A stretch of DNA of 64,000 nt, from NCBI GenBank assembly GCA_037903475.1, contig JBAJFG010000021.1, forward strand, positions 186,001 to 250,000, in the 5' to 3' direction. The DNA is from Ancylostoma caninum (Eukaryota; Nematoda; Chromadorea; Rhabditida; Ancylostomatidae). Each line of letters opens with the position of its first letter. The first letter of the stretch is position 1. The notes below the pieces were generated by a model. That model was not told where the DNA came from. It saw only the letters and a program-made list of their open reading frames with translations, and made no database searches. Made by a program: the position numbers and the translations under genes. Shown in pieces: positions 1 through 10,751 of the stretch.

Positions 1-829
1 AAGACCTATACGACATTCCTTACTTTCGAAGCAAGGCACAGCAAGCCGAAAAATCCGGGAGCAGCTCGGTGGAATGCATTCGCTCACACTCCCTTCGCCG
101 AAACTATAGTGGTATTCTGAGCGATTCCTGCTGCGATGCCGTCGAGTATCAGCTCGCTGAAAAGAGTTTGGCGAAAAACTTGTTTTGTCGCCTTTCGTTC
201 CACAATTAAAAATTCACCAAAAACATGAACTTCGCTCAAAATGCATGAGATATTTGAAAAGGCCATGAAATTTGCTACAGAACCATGTGCAACTTCTCAT
301 ACCGATGATAAGAAACCCGGAAGTTTTCTGCACCGAAGATGAAGCAGCGAAAAACGCGCATTATTTTTGCACCAACCTAATATAAAAAAGGAAGCAGGCT
401 TCAATTGTGGTTTGACTCTACACAACTGGCTGCTTACTGTTCTCAAGAGGACAGTGTCATGAGTCTGTGCACCCTTAACACTCCACTTGAGACTGGTTGT
501 GCTAATTTGGACCATAGCTCCGTCCCAGAAGGCATGTTGTAGAGCATAAGCGCAACAGGAGACTTGTTGTATCGCAGTAAGATGCGCTATGTGTCATCCG
601 ATTCCGCGAACGTTGTCTCATATAGCTTCATCTCGAGATAGAATTCTTGGTATGACAAAAATTTCAATTCACTGCTTATTCTAAAACACGTGCTTTGCGT
701 AAGCTCAAGCATAATTATGGCAAGTTTAGCAGAGCGCCTAAGAGCAGTGGAAGTTTCAGGAATCCTTGACGGATTAATGACTCGGTTGATGAGTCAGATA
801 TTATAAACAAAGCTGTTACCTTTGTATTA
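1..829. other. No recognised feature
   Basis: Short open frames occur on both strands but none shows a family motif or a convincing exon with splice sites. No terminal repeats were seen. Confidence 0.5.
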
Positions 830-1545
830 CTAGGTGGTGAGAAAGCCTTTAGCCGTTTGAGAAATTTTTTCTGTTTTATTTTATTACTCAGCATGCACTG
901 CAATTTGCTCAACAATACAATAGCAATAGTTAATCACTACCGTGTCCCCCCTAATGGGTAGGTCAGCGGTCCCCTTCTCTCAGAACGGGGGAGAATGGGA
1001 GCCAAAGAAATCGTTGACATCCTTCCCAACATCATTAATATTGGTGTTTTTTCTTAGCTAGGAATGCTGTAGAGGAGAGAAATAAGTGGTAGTAGGACAG
1101 AGCAATGTGGGGGAAACGGGGTGGGTGGGAAACCGTTTCCCAGCCCAGTTCCTCCAATTTTTTACGGGTCTCTTTAGCTAAACGGGGGCCTAGCGTCATC
1201 ATGGAGTAGGTGTACAGAATCTCGTCTTGGTCGTTCTTCTCGATCAACATCAGCGATTTTCTGGAGCTGATTGGCGTAAATGTTACCGGTGACAGCGTAT
1301 GCTTGCGGGAGGAGCTCGTAGTACAACATTCCTAGCGAACTGTGGGGTAGCAAAGTAAACACTTGTTTGGGTAAGGGTGTAATTTGGCGGATCTTCTCCT
1401 TGACGGATCCACTGGCACGATGCGTGTTAGAATCGTAGCGGACCAGCTCTCACCTCCAATAACCAGGTCTTCCAGAAACTCCTTTCGCTGTGGACAGAGA
1501 ACGAGAAACTGATTATGGCTCAGAGGTGCTTCTGTGGAATTAACA
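830..1545 (-). mobile_element. Degenerate mariner element, 5'-truncated
   Basis: Read on the minus strand, pieces of a mariner D,D34D transposase are recognisable. They include a block like LLHDDARP (usual motif HDNARP) followed by KKLEELGWET and HPPRFPHIALSYYHLF (usual form PPYSPDLAPSDYHLF). The pieces lie in different frames, so the gene is dead. The 3' terminal repeat begins at 830 (CTAGGTGGTGAGAAAG) after a TA. It matches the end of the related element at 33915-34799, as do the C-terminal coding region and 3' flank. I could not find the opposite terminal repeat near 1545; the 5' end is lost or diverged. Confidence 0.7.
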
Positions 1546-1580
1546 TTGGGATTAAAGTTAAGGAAGGCAAGCCGGCTATA

Positions 1581-2867
1581 CAGTGCGTTTCATAAGTAGA
1601 GACGCACCCTAGAAAATGCCGGTACCCAGTTCATCACAGGTTCATGAGAAAAGTTACAAACGTCAATCGATTCGGCATGCCAGAAAACCTAAGATTGCAT
1701 TGTTTCACTGGTGATCATGGAAAATGTAGGATAGATTTGGCACATCATCGTTAAATGTGCTGTTTCATAAGTATAGACGCAGTCTATGAGAAAATACAAA
1801 TAAATCTTATCTTCAGGGGAAAAAGTGGGCTCAATATTTTGATGAGAACTACGAGTAGAGGAGAGGTTCTTCGGAGTCCACCTGCAAATATGTATAAGAT
1901 ATTGAGTCCTACAATCGAAGGAAGAATTTTGGTATGCAAAAGATGACATCGCATCAAATGAGGCGTCGCATACCCTGCCTGAACTCGAAGCTCATGATGT
2001 GCAATAGTGGTGTCTGAGCCGTTGCGTCGGCTCCGTCATGCAGTGTAGGGGTTAAAAAGGCATTTAACCGCTGCATCACCATTGCACATTGTTGACTTCA
2101 CCTCATACCCGGGGTTATCCCATTCCAAAAAGCTTCACAGCTTTGTTTTCCCGGTAGGAACGTGGTGATCGGCTTGTCGAAAAAACGAGTTGGTTGTTTT
2201 GGATCTTTTAGAAGCCCGTGCTATGTTTAAATGAGTTTACAGAATGAGAAAAGCTTTATTTGGACTGTATCATAATGAATGCATGCCGCTGGGATGAGAT
2301 ACAAGGGAAGCCAGACTCTCTCAAAACGAGCATCTTTGGAGGTAGGCGCTGCCAAAGTTGGAGATGTTTCCTCCCATAGCGACATCCTAGGTATTATTTC
2401 CATTCCTACATAATCGAATTCCTCAAATCACAAGAGCACCTTTAGTGTTCAATCCTTATATTTTCTTGCAGCACACAGAAGGAGAAATCTCACTTTCCAT
2501 CCAAAAACCGGCGTGAGCTATATCAGTCGCTCAACAAATAAGCATTTTGAGATACCCTAACTGGCAGTACTATCTGCCTTCTAATACTAGCAACATCGGA
2601 CATCCGTGGAGCATCCTACCAGATGACATTCATGGCCGGAACCGAACATCTTCTGGCACAAAAAACCCGAAAAATGCTATTGCCTGTATTAAGAGCCGTT
2701 TTGATTGTCATTTGCTAGAAGGGATGGGTAAATCTATGCCAACCCATGTTTTCTGGGTTGCTTGGGAATTCCGGAGACCTATCAGCTACAAATCTGCTGT
2801 TGCAAGGAAGTTCCCTCTGTGAAATCATCGGTTTCTGAAAGTGCGTCTATACTTATGAAACGCTCCC
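1581..2867. mobile_element. Mariner-like terminal-inverted-repeat element, possibly nested
   Basis: The left end (GCGTTTCATAAGTAGAGACG near 1585) and right end (GCGTCTATACTTATGAAACG near 2843) are inverted copies, each next to a TA dinucleotide. The span is 1,287 bp, close to a full mariner, but no transposase motif is readable inside. A second left-type end occurs at about 1763, so either 1581 or 1763 could be the true partner of the right end, or one copy sits inside another. A further single end-like sequence lies at 57440-57455 in the peptidase gene's first intron. Confidence 0.6.
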
Positions 2868-2891
2868 TATGAGGGGGAAGTGCCGGATCTA

Positions 2892-2893
<2 letters not shown>

Positions 2894-2974
<81 letters not shown>
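2894..2974. repeat. TA microsatellite, left block
   Basis: Uninterrupted alternating TA for about 81 bases, directly abutting the left end of the MITE at 2975. With the 3233-3285 block it forms one microsatellite split by the MITE. Confidence 0.95.
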
Positions 2975-2977
<3 letters not shown>

Positions 2978-3229
2978 TGGCGGACGCAGAAAGTGGGCGG
3001 GAGGGGGGGCGTGGGAAGAAAAGTGGGGTCTCCGCCGTTTTGGGGACCCAGACGGAAAATAAAATTAATAATAATATTAATTATAATAATAAACAATAAA
3101 TAAAAAATATATTAAAAATAATAATAAAAATAAACAATTAAAAATAAACTAACACAAGATTTTTATTTGTATTGTAAAGTAATTTCGAAAATTTGGCGCC
3201 CCCCCCGCCCCCCCCCCCTGCGTCCGCCA

Positions 3230-3232
<3 letters not shown>
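2975..3232. mobile_element. hAT-like MITE (CAGTGGCGG family), copy 1
   Basis: A 258-bp element bounded by perfect inverted ends CAGTGGCGGACGCAG and CTGCGTCCGCCACTG. It has G/C-homopolymer-rich flanks and an AT-rich core of AAT/ATA repeats, and no coding capacity. It splits a TA microsatellite, so its own target duplication cannot be read. Other copies in this window show 8-bp duplications, which points to the hAT superfamily. It is nearly identical over about 230 bp to the copy at 35148, indicating recent movement or duplication. Confidence 0.85.

Positions 3233-3285
<53 letters not shown>
3233..3285. repeat. TA microsatellite, right block
   Basis: Alternating AT for about 53 bases following the MITE; continuation of the microsatellite at 2894-2974. 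Confidence 0.95.
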
Positions 3286-3286
<1 letters not shown>

Positions 3287-4009
3287 GTATTATGGAGAAG
3301 TTGCGGGAGTGGCATACAACTATCACCAATAGATCATGGGTACCTATCAATAATCGAAAGTTCCTAACCATTCAAAAATTCGGCTCAAGACTTTGTTATC
3401 ATCCTAATATTCTAGTCAAAACCAGCGGAAGAAGTAGGAGTTAAAATCTTATGGAGCAAATTCTTATTACATTATGTTATTATATTTCTGTAGGATTTGA
3501 CAGAGTTGATCACTGCATTCGTTCTCACCAACTCTGAAAACTGGGGAAAAGAGACACAGCTGGAACAGTAGTGCAATAAGTCGAGTCAACGCTCTAGGCC
3601 ACCTTTCCCATTTACTGCAATCTCCCCTCAACTGCTTCTGTCGCTTTCTTCCTCTTAGTAGAAGGGATGTAAGCAGTCGAGCAAATAGTTGGAGATGCCC
3701 GTAGGATTCCACTCTTACCTATTATGCTGTTTGACTGCGTTCGTGCTGTACAGTCATCTTAGATGGAGCTAAACATATTATGACGACGAAACGTTCCAAA
3801 GCAAAATTGCCATGGATGATACATTCAAAAAACTTCGCCATGACGCCGAAAATGACGTACAGGATCTGAGAAGAATGTGTGATAAGAGAGCAGTGATTGG
3901 CATACTTAGATACAGCTGATAGTCTGTTCTCATTTACTACTTTGGCAGAGGTCGAGAACACCAGAATGAGAAAACAGAATCAAGTGAGAAAAAACGTCAT
4001 TTTTTTGAG
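3286..4009. other. Presumed intron or intergenic sequence upstream of the FkbM-like 3' exons
   Basis: No upstream FkbM exon (the FYGADP or DNEG blocks) is recognisable here, although the exon at 4010 requires one. The missing exons may lie upstream of the window, as the paralogue at 10.7-20.1 kb has introns up to 4 kb. Confidence 0.4.
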
Positions 4010-4362
4010 GCCCTGAGTACGACCTATTGCCGATGATGGGAGTTGGCCGGGAATTCGACCAAAATGGTATAGTTGTGTGCCAAATTAACTCAGAGGTTCG
4101 TCTCTTTCTCATCCTCAAATGTGCACTGCTCCATTCGTTCTCTTCAGTCATCAACCGCATAATTGGTTGAATTTTTTTGCTTAAGATTCATTGGGGTCAC
4201 ACTAACGTCAAGGAGCGTCTAGCTGCGATGATGAGAGGATTTCTGAACGATCGTCGCTACGCCATTTTGAAAGTAGTCACTACGGGACATCACCGCACAT
4301 TCTTTCTAAATTTCGAGAACAAGAAATGTGTTGAAAAATATATTGCACAGTTCTTCAAATAA
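4010..4362 (+). CDS. FkbM/Methyltransf_21-like protein, last two exons only
   Basis: Exon 4010-4095 (acceptor TTTTTTGAG, donor GTTCG) encodes [18 protein letters not shown] and IVVCQINSE. Exon 4186-4362 (acceptor GCTTAAG) encodes a C-terminal segment with [10 protein letters not shown] and [18 protein letters not shown], then TAA. Both match, in length, phase and splice positions, the last two exons of the paralogue at 19740-20114. The family is the nematode-expanded FkbM-type SAM-dependent methyltransferase domain; EYDLLP follows the family's D-x-E-G-x-E motif, whose first half would be in the preceding exon. Substrate is unknown. The last exon is about eight codons shorter than the paralogue's because a segment after DRRYAI is absent. 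A polyadenylation signal AATAAA (4358-4363) overlaps the stop codon. No earlier exon is visible, so this is either the 3' end of a gene starting outside the window or a truncated duplicate. Confidence 0.65.
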
Positions 4363-4394
4363 AATTGTTTTTCTGAGTGTCAGTTTTCCTCGGC

Positions 4395-4779
4395 TTAGAG
4401 GCAGCACTCACGGAAATTCTCAAATTTGAAAGGAGCCGCTTACTGTATAGCCGGCCGATGGACAATCACAATAGTAAGTTGAACACAGTGAATAGACGCT
4501 TACCTGCGAACATACTGCCGTAGACACATCTGCCGACCTAGACAAAAGGGTTTTGTCGCTCCAGCTACCGCCATCGACTGGGTGCGCGCATATTGTTTAG
4601 TGTAGGGCGGATGGAGTGCGTACCATTTATCAGGGTTTCGTGGCGGGACCTATCACGGAACACGCGCTTTGGACGCACAGGACATAATGCCACCATTTCG
4701 TGAGTTTCCCTTTTTTACACCACTTCATCCATATAGCGTGAAATCTCCGCCGCAGAAATATCCGTGAGTGTTACCTTTT
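4395..4779. mobile_element. Foldback/MITE of the GGCAGC family, copy 1
   Basis: Left end TTAGAGGCAGCACTCACGG and right end CCGTGAGTGTTACCTTTT are inverted copies. Internally it carries the block GGGTTTCGTGGCGGGACC near 4635, which recurs in copies at 22213 and 26821. About 385 bp, non-coding. The ends resemble TTAA-AGGCAGC, suggesting a TTAA target, but in this copy the TTAA is degenerate. Confidence 0.65.
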
Positions 4780-4796
4780 CATACCAGAGAAATATG

Positions 4797-5063
4797 TACA
4801 GTGGACGACAATAGCGGTGACCCATCCGCGACCTCGAGAAAGACGCCGCGCAACCGCGCCGCACGCCATAACCCGATTTCTTCTGCTATTGTTGTGCTAT
4901 TTCTAGCAGCACCCGTTTTAAGGATTTCCGACCGAATCGGGAAGAAGAGCGCCATGGAGTGGCATTCCGGCGGCAGACGACACCGAACCCGGTGCGCGCG
5001 CCGTGGTTGCGCGGCGTCCTTCTCGAGGCCGCGGATGGGCCACCGTCATTGACGTCCACTGTA
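4797..5063. mobile_element. GC-rich foldback element
   Basis: Two arms of about 65 bases are inverted copies: the left arm runs from TACAGTGGACGACAATAGCGG through CCATCCGCGACCTCGAG and the right arm mirrors it up to GACGTCCACTGTA. The arms contain GCGCAACC blocks and are far more GC-rich than the surroundings. The open frames on both strands follow from the palindrome and look non-coding. It directly follows the foldback copy ending at 4779. Confidence 0.7.
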
Positions 5064-6700
5064 TGAGGGTATTATTCATGGAAGAATTCATGCAAAATGT
5101 ACGCATTCCTCACCTTTGTCGTTATTTAAAATCCGGAAAATGGTGCCGTATACTCACTGATATGCTAGCACAATCAATACTTTTCTTTCATTTGCGTCCT
5201 TCGCTTTTTGGAAACTCAGCTTGAAAGCACAGAATTTTTTTTTTTGAACGCCTCCTTTGAGTTTCAAAATCATTTCTCGTGCCAATCCTGTCGCCATAAA
5301 GTTAAACACATGCACTGACGACAACATTTCTAACCAGCGCACACTTTGCACACCAGAATTGCTTGCCATTAACACACATGGGAGAAATTTTCAATGCCGG
5401 AACAGATGATTCATCTCTGGAATTACTGTAAATAGTGGCTCTGCGTTACTTCATATCAAACTTAGCTTTCCATAGACAGAACAACTGTGGAGGTTTGCTA
5501 ATTTATACAGCAAACTGCTCAATTACACCATTAGAATTAAAGGTGATTCACTACCTTGATGAAGCCAAATGGTGTAAGGAAGGACATTTTTACGGCAACA
5601 TTGAATTTTGGACTCCGAAAGCAGTGGTTCATTTGGTATTTCTGTCGTTTTTCTCACATACATTCATTTCTATGTTGAGCTAACAATTATTCAGTGGGAA
5701 AGAGGAGGAGCACACTGACCTGAGATACACTTCCTTTATAATTTCATGAATTTCGCTGCCAGAAATTGAAGATATTCGTGCAGTTTTTCTCACATACACA
5801 GTTCTGTGGAACTGTGGCCACGGCAACTGATGCTCAACCATAGCTTCGACAATCGCTGATACGTGCAGGATTTAGCAGCGCCGCTGGAAATTCTGCTCCT
5901 AAGAGTCAACACAAATGGAGCGGAAGGAATAGTGAAACGTTATTAGTTATAATCAAACTTCCATTCAAACACCGTTGACTGTGAGATTGCGGAAGCAAGA
6001 ACATCTGGGAATCCAGTCGATGACCATATGCAAGGTATTCGCAGAATTCAATGTGCAATCAGGGTCAACCGTGTGTTGACAAATTATGGACGGGGGGTCG
6101 TATGGTGGATGTGTAGGAGAGTAGGTCGTAGAGGGGGGGGGAAGTAGCGTGGTTGTGGTGGAGAATTCGTGTACTTCGTTTAGTAGTAGTGCAGCGATGC
6201 CTCGGAACGAGGCTGAATTTTGGACAGTCATTTTTGTTCATATGTACTTCCAGTCATCCTCATCCCTGGAAGCCAAAAAAAGTCTCACCGTGGAGTCTAC
6301 CCAGCTGTGCTTCGCCTTCAAGTCTCAGCTCTCTAGCATAAACGAGAAGAGATTCAGCAAAGGAATCACGGAAATGATGTTTTGTTGATGAAAATGGCCT
6401 TTTTTACGTTCTTTATCGACGAGATCGATGCAGGAAGGATCACAATTGCAGGAAAGGGAACCATACCGCCTGAGAGCGCAAACCTTCTATTAATTAAGAC
6501 TGAGAAAAAATCGGCATCTGAATGGGCTGAATTCCTGCTATTCATGTCCATCTACAACCATACCTCTGAGCGAGCCAAAATTTGAGGTGGACATTTTGCA
6601 CGGTCGTACTGCTAGTCCTGCTCAGTCCTGCAATCCGATAGAGTGTCCTTTTGTGCACTACGTTCGATTATCTACAGCCCACTGCGAGCGTACTTTCTTC
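5064..6700. other. No recognised feature
   Basis: Unremarkable AT-rich sequence with a short G-rich run near 6133. No coding or repeat structure could be assigned. Confidence 0.4.
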
Positions 6701-6935
6701 AAGTCCTGCAAAAATTTTAGCCTTGGAAGGGATCGAACCATTGACCATGTGGATGACGTATATCGATATTATTCATGACAAATTCGAAGCAAATCGGTTG
6801 AGTGAGTCTGAATTCATGCTTTCAGAGCGATATTCGCCAGCCGCGTACATTTCAACTTTTTGCAAAAATTCTGGATAGAGAAGGGTTCGAACCCTTGACC
6901 GCGTATCGACCGGTGGCGACTCCTGCTGCTATAAC
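6701..6935 (-). repeat. Two tandem tRNA-derived (SINE-like) remnants
   Basis: On the minus strand two Pol III B-box-like sequences occur: GGTTCGATCC (complement of 6730-6739) and GGGTTCGAACCC (6883-6894). Each is followed by a similar tail containing AATTTTTGCA and then GAA-rich sequence with GTACGC. The repeated arrangement and shared tail suggest two diverged copies of a tRNA-derived SINE. No A box was identified, so these are fragments. The tail resembles those of the better-preserved copies at 28871 and 62545. Confidence 0.4.
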
Positions 6936-8550
6936 ATTTGAATTTGAAGTCGAGTAGTGTCTGCATTTTCGTTTTCGTTTCTCATCTCATTTGAAATTTG
7001 TGTACGAAAGGGGAGGGGAGGAGGTCGTATTTTTGGCGGCTGAGAAGGGGGGGGGGTATGGGTATCGACTTTCTATCATCATCACGCTTGACCCCATGTG
7101 CCATCCGTCATCGACTGCTATCAGCAGACATCTAAATCCCATAATAAATACATTCACATTTTATGAATGTCCCTCATTCCCATCATTTCATGGCTTACAT
7201 ATTTTTTGCTGTTCTGATACGGCTATGACCTGTCAATGTAACTGTGGTATGTCCTGTTTTAACCAGATTCGTCATTCGCTGTTCCCTTTTCCTGTTAGCC
7301 TAATCGCGACTCTGTGATAGCTATTGAATTCAATCTTTCTTACATGTTCATAGCTCCGTTTCAGATCGATAAATTTATGACCCAATCGTTATTGCAATCT
7401 GTCTCCGGTGAATTCAAAGTCTGAGAACAGCAGACCTCGACAGCAGAGCTCCATATTCGTTTTCCATCTTAAGCCATCAAATCGTGGTTTAATTGAAATA
7501 TCTCAGCTTGCATATATTGTAGGAAAGCCTCGTAGGTGGTGGGAAAGCCTTGTTGCTCCGTAATGTGTTATATTATAAAATGAATGTAAAACCTAGTGTG
7601 TGTGCTGGCAAACATGCTCGATTTACTAAGGTTATTCTTAAGATATGGGTAACAAAGCAACAGTACTGAGACTATGTTTCCTAAACGTATGGCTATATAA
7701 TTCTTCCTCGGTGAGGAAATTTTAATGCATAGCCTTAGGGATCAGTTGTTGCCTTTTCGCCCTAGGCCCCTCTGCGTCCAAAACCGATGTAATTTCTAAC
7801 GACAGGAGTCGTGGTGATGGAAGAGTAGTTGAACCTCACCTGTGAGAATCCTCTACATAGAGTTCCCGAAACTTCTGAATATTTGTTCTTCGTATGGAAG
7901 TGCTGGTAAACAGATTGCGGGGTTTTCGGGAAAGCTTGTGATGAATTTGGAGAGTCGTACGTGACTCAAAAAGTGCTCATTTTGTGATTTTGTGGTAACA
8001 TATTTCCTTTTTCAGTATTCCGAATCCGAATGTACATACATACATACGTATAAAAGAAATATACGGAAATAGTGTTCTATAAAAGATATGAAGAAAAGTC
8101 TTGTCAGGAAATATGAGCTTTTCCATGTACGACTTAACATGAGCCATAACCTCTCAGAACTGAATCCAACGACAGAAGTGATCTGGTGGGTTCGTATCGA
8201 CACCCACCTCCCTTCCCTTTGTACTCATGTGAACAAACGTGTATTCTTGCAAACATTCAATGTCGCTTGCTTTAAAGCGCATTATGTGTGAGTAAATAAA
8301 AGGACTCCTCTCAAATAAGAACAGAGATGCTGGAAAACATTGGTTAGGAAGTGAGAGATGGATCTACTGGCGTGTGCCATCCACAGCCCTGTGTTGGTTG
8401 ATATCATGCAAGGCATCCTAAACCACGGATTACGACAAAGCAAAGATCAGCCTTCCTAATTTGCTAGTTTGCCCTGAAAAACTAGACATTGCGGATTAAC
8501 AAAGCAGAAATTAGTGTGCGGATGGGAAAAACAGTGGGTGGGATGTGGTA
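6936..8550. other. No recognised feature
   Basis: Intergenic-looking sequence with G-rich runs near 7045 and short ATAC repeats near 8030. No gene or element boundary recognised. Confidence 0.4.
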
Positions 8551-9203
8551 TTAACCCATTGACGACCGCGCCCATTTTTGCGTGTCTGGCGCGTGGGACC
8601 AACGCCCTTTCAAGAGTGCGGCGCCCACGGAGTTCCACACCGTTACGATAAGATAATTCGGACTAAAACAGATCATTTTGTAGAAACAATTTTGAAATCT
8701 AGTCCCAGAAGATTACAAGTATCATCGGACAAAAAGGTAGAGATTCTAAACGCTTCTGGATTCCATTAAGACCGAAGGAAGTTTGTAGAGGGTGCTTTTA
8801 GTGTTATGAGGGAGTCCAGAGACTATGCACGTTCCAAAGGCTCTAGCCTGACTAATAAGGAAGCGCAGGATGTAAAGAATGTGATTCTGTGTAGGGAATA
8901 TGGCTTTTGCACAGAGCGTTTCTATCCACTACAAAAAGAAATGTGAAGCAATCTTCCTCGACTTCAAAATTCCATCCTTTTCATGATGTTTGTCGCAATA
9001 AGGGAGAGCTCCCCCTTGAACTGCACGTGTTTGAGTCCTTTTTAGGAAGGACTGTAACCACTCCATATTGAAATGCTGCAAAATGGTTTGAAATTAAGGT
9101 CCAGTACTTGTCAAAAAGGGCGCGGCTCACGGTGAGCCGCGCGGTCCCACGCGACCGAAAAAGCGCGGCTCACCGGTGAGCCACGCGGTCGTCAATGGGT
9201 TAA
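8551..9203. mobile_element. piggyBac-like MITE, copy 1
   Basis: Perfect 20-bp inverted ends: TTAACCCATTGACGACCGCG at the left and its complement ending GGGTTAA at the right. The TTAA at each edge is the piggyBac-superfamily target duplication, and the terminal CCC fits that superfamily. Near the right end are stacked short palindromes (GCGGCTCACGGTGAGCCGC and a GCTCACCGGTGAGC variant) separated by CGGTCCCACGCG. No transposase is readable. A diverged relative lies at 40821-41331. Confidence 0.85.
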
Positions 9204-10751
9204 ACATTCCTGCATAGCAACTTGGGCTTTGTAGGAGCACTAGGACGGGTGGCCAGCCGTTGTGGTAGTTCGCGTTCATCATTTCCCATTAGAATGGTCC
9301 TATGGAGAAGGTTAGCATCTTGTTGTTGAGCCAGCTTAAATCTAAAAGGAAAGCTCTCTGCACAGAGCAAGAACGGGGAAAGACGGCAGTCAGATTTGAT
9401 TGCTCAAGAAACTCAGCTTTTAGTAAATTTGGCCTCAAGATTGGGCCAGTATCCCTTTAAAAAACCTCATTATCTGTCATACGTATACTATTATTTTCAT
9501 TCACACACTCCCCGTAAGGATGGGCTAAACTGATGATTGCATTTCTGTCCTTTATGGTCGCAAACTTAAGATTACAAAGAAGTCTTAATGCTAATGACAT
9601 CATAGCTCTAGAGAGTGTTCATAACAACTTCACCTGCAAATTTTTACCGAGTGTTACGAGTCTCCTTTGTGCACAAATTCCCTGTGGGTAGCAACTGCTT
9701 ATGCAAATTTCACTACCGAGTCAAAGTAAAAAGTTCGATCTCATCAAGGCGTACGAAATTTTGAGAGGCAGGTCAGGTATTGGGTTTCAAAACTTCCAAC
9801 TTTGCCCCCGCCCCCTCCACCAGAGGAGGTCTCCAAAACTCAGAGTGTCTGTGGACGGAACTCACTCAAGATCCAGATACTTCTTTCAGAGAAGCGGTGC
9901 TGCATTCAACTTATTACTTAGGAGTAATGTTCTACAGACGACAATTAATCAGTGCAGAAAAATGGTCGCTCACTTTTCAATTCTAAGAACTATCTAGAAT
10001 ATTTTTTCTTGATGTTTGTTTTAGTCCAGTTACATTTCCCTGATTGTTGTTGATCCCTAGATTCTACTTTCCTTTTTGTGTTCGAATAAAATTATTACGC
10101 TTGTTTTGTTAGTGATTGGCTTACCATTATTATGATTTTTTTCAATTTGTTGTTCGAACTGCCAAGATTGCACTGATTCATAGTTGTCTTTATTGCCGCT
10201 TTTTATTGAGTGATTCATCATGTTCTCTTTCTTCGCCGGGGAGCCTTTCCATTAAAAAACCGTGTGAATTAATTTGTGATGGTACCACTTTAAAGCCATG
10301 TCACCCAGCAAATTTAAATATAAACATAAATCTCCTGCCCTTGTAAAAAGCCTGGATTGAATATGGTCAGCGTGGCCTTAGACGACTAATCGTGTCTTTG
10401 TACGGATTTGGACACTAAAGAATTAATGATTCCAATATAACTCTTGTCCAAACATCTTACAATAAATGGGGCATAAACTTTAATACATTAGAAGGGACGC
10501 AAAAATTTGTCGGATTGGAGGAGTGGACTAAAAACATGAAATGATTTCACGAGGTTCCTGATGGTCTCTTGACAGAAGCAGATAGATCACCATGCTGGAT
10601 TGATAAGCGTGTGAGTTATGTCGAGAATCTCGAGAACTGCAAGAGTACAACTGCACTGTACTTTGTTCGCAGATTGTGCTCATATGTTCCTAATTCCTCG
10701 AGAATCTGCTTTGTTGAGATAATTCACGAAGAAAAAAGGGAAGCGAATGAG
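9204..10751. other. Intergenic region upstream of the FkbM-like gene
   Basis: Holds an open frame at 9780-9986 followed by an AATAAA at 10085-10090. This could be the last exon and 3' UTR of an unrecognised gene, but there is no homology to support it. The open frame continues upstream of the chosen FkbM start (from 10569), so a longer N-terminus cannot be excluded. Confidence 0.3.

Noticed and set aside
2869..3444. Frames encoding long Ile-Tyr repeats
   Set aside because: Translation of the TA microsatellite.
9780..9986. Possible terminal exon (TELTQDPDTSFREAVLHSTY) with AATAAA at 10085
   Set aside because: Protein-like composition but no homologue recognised, and an overlapping frame is equally open.
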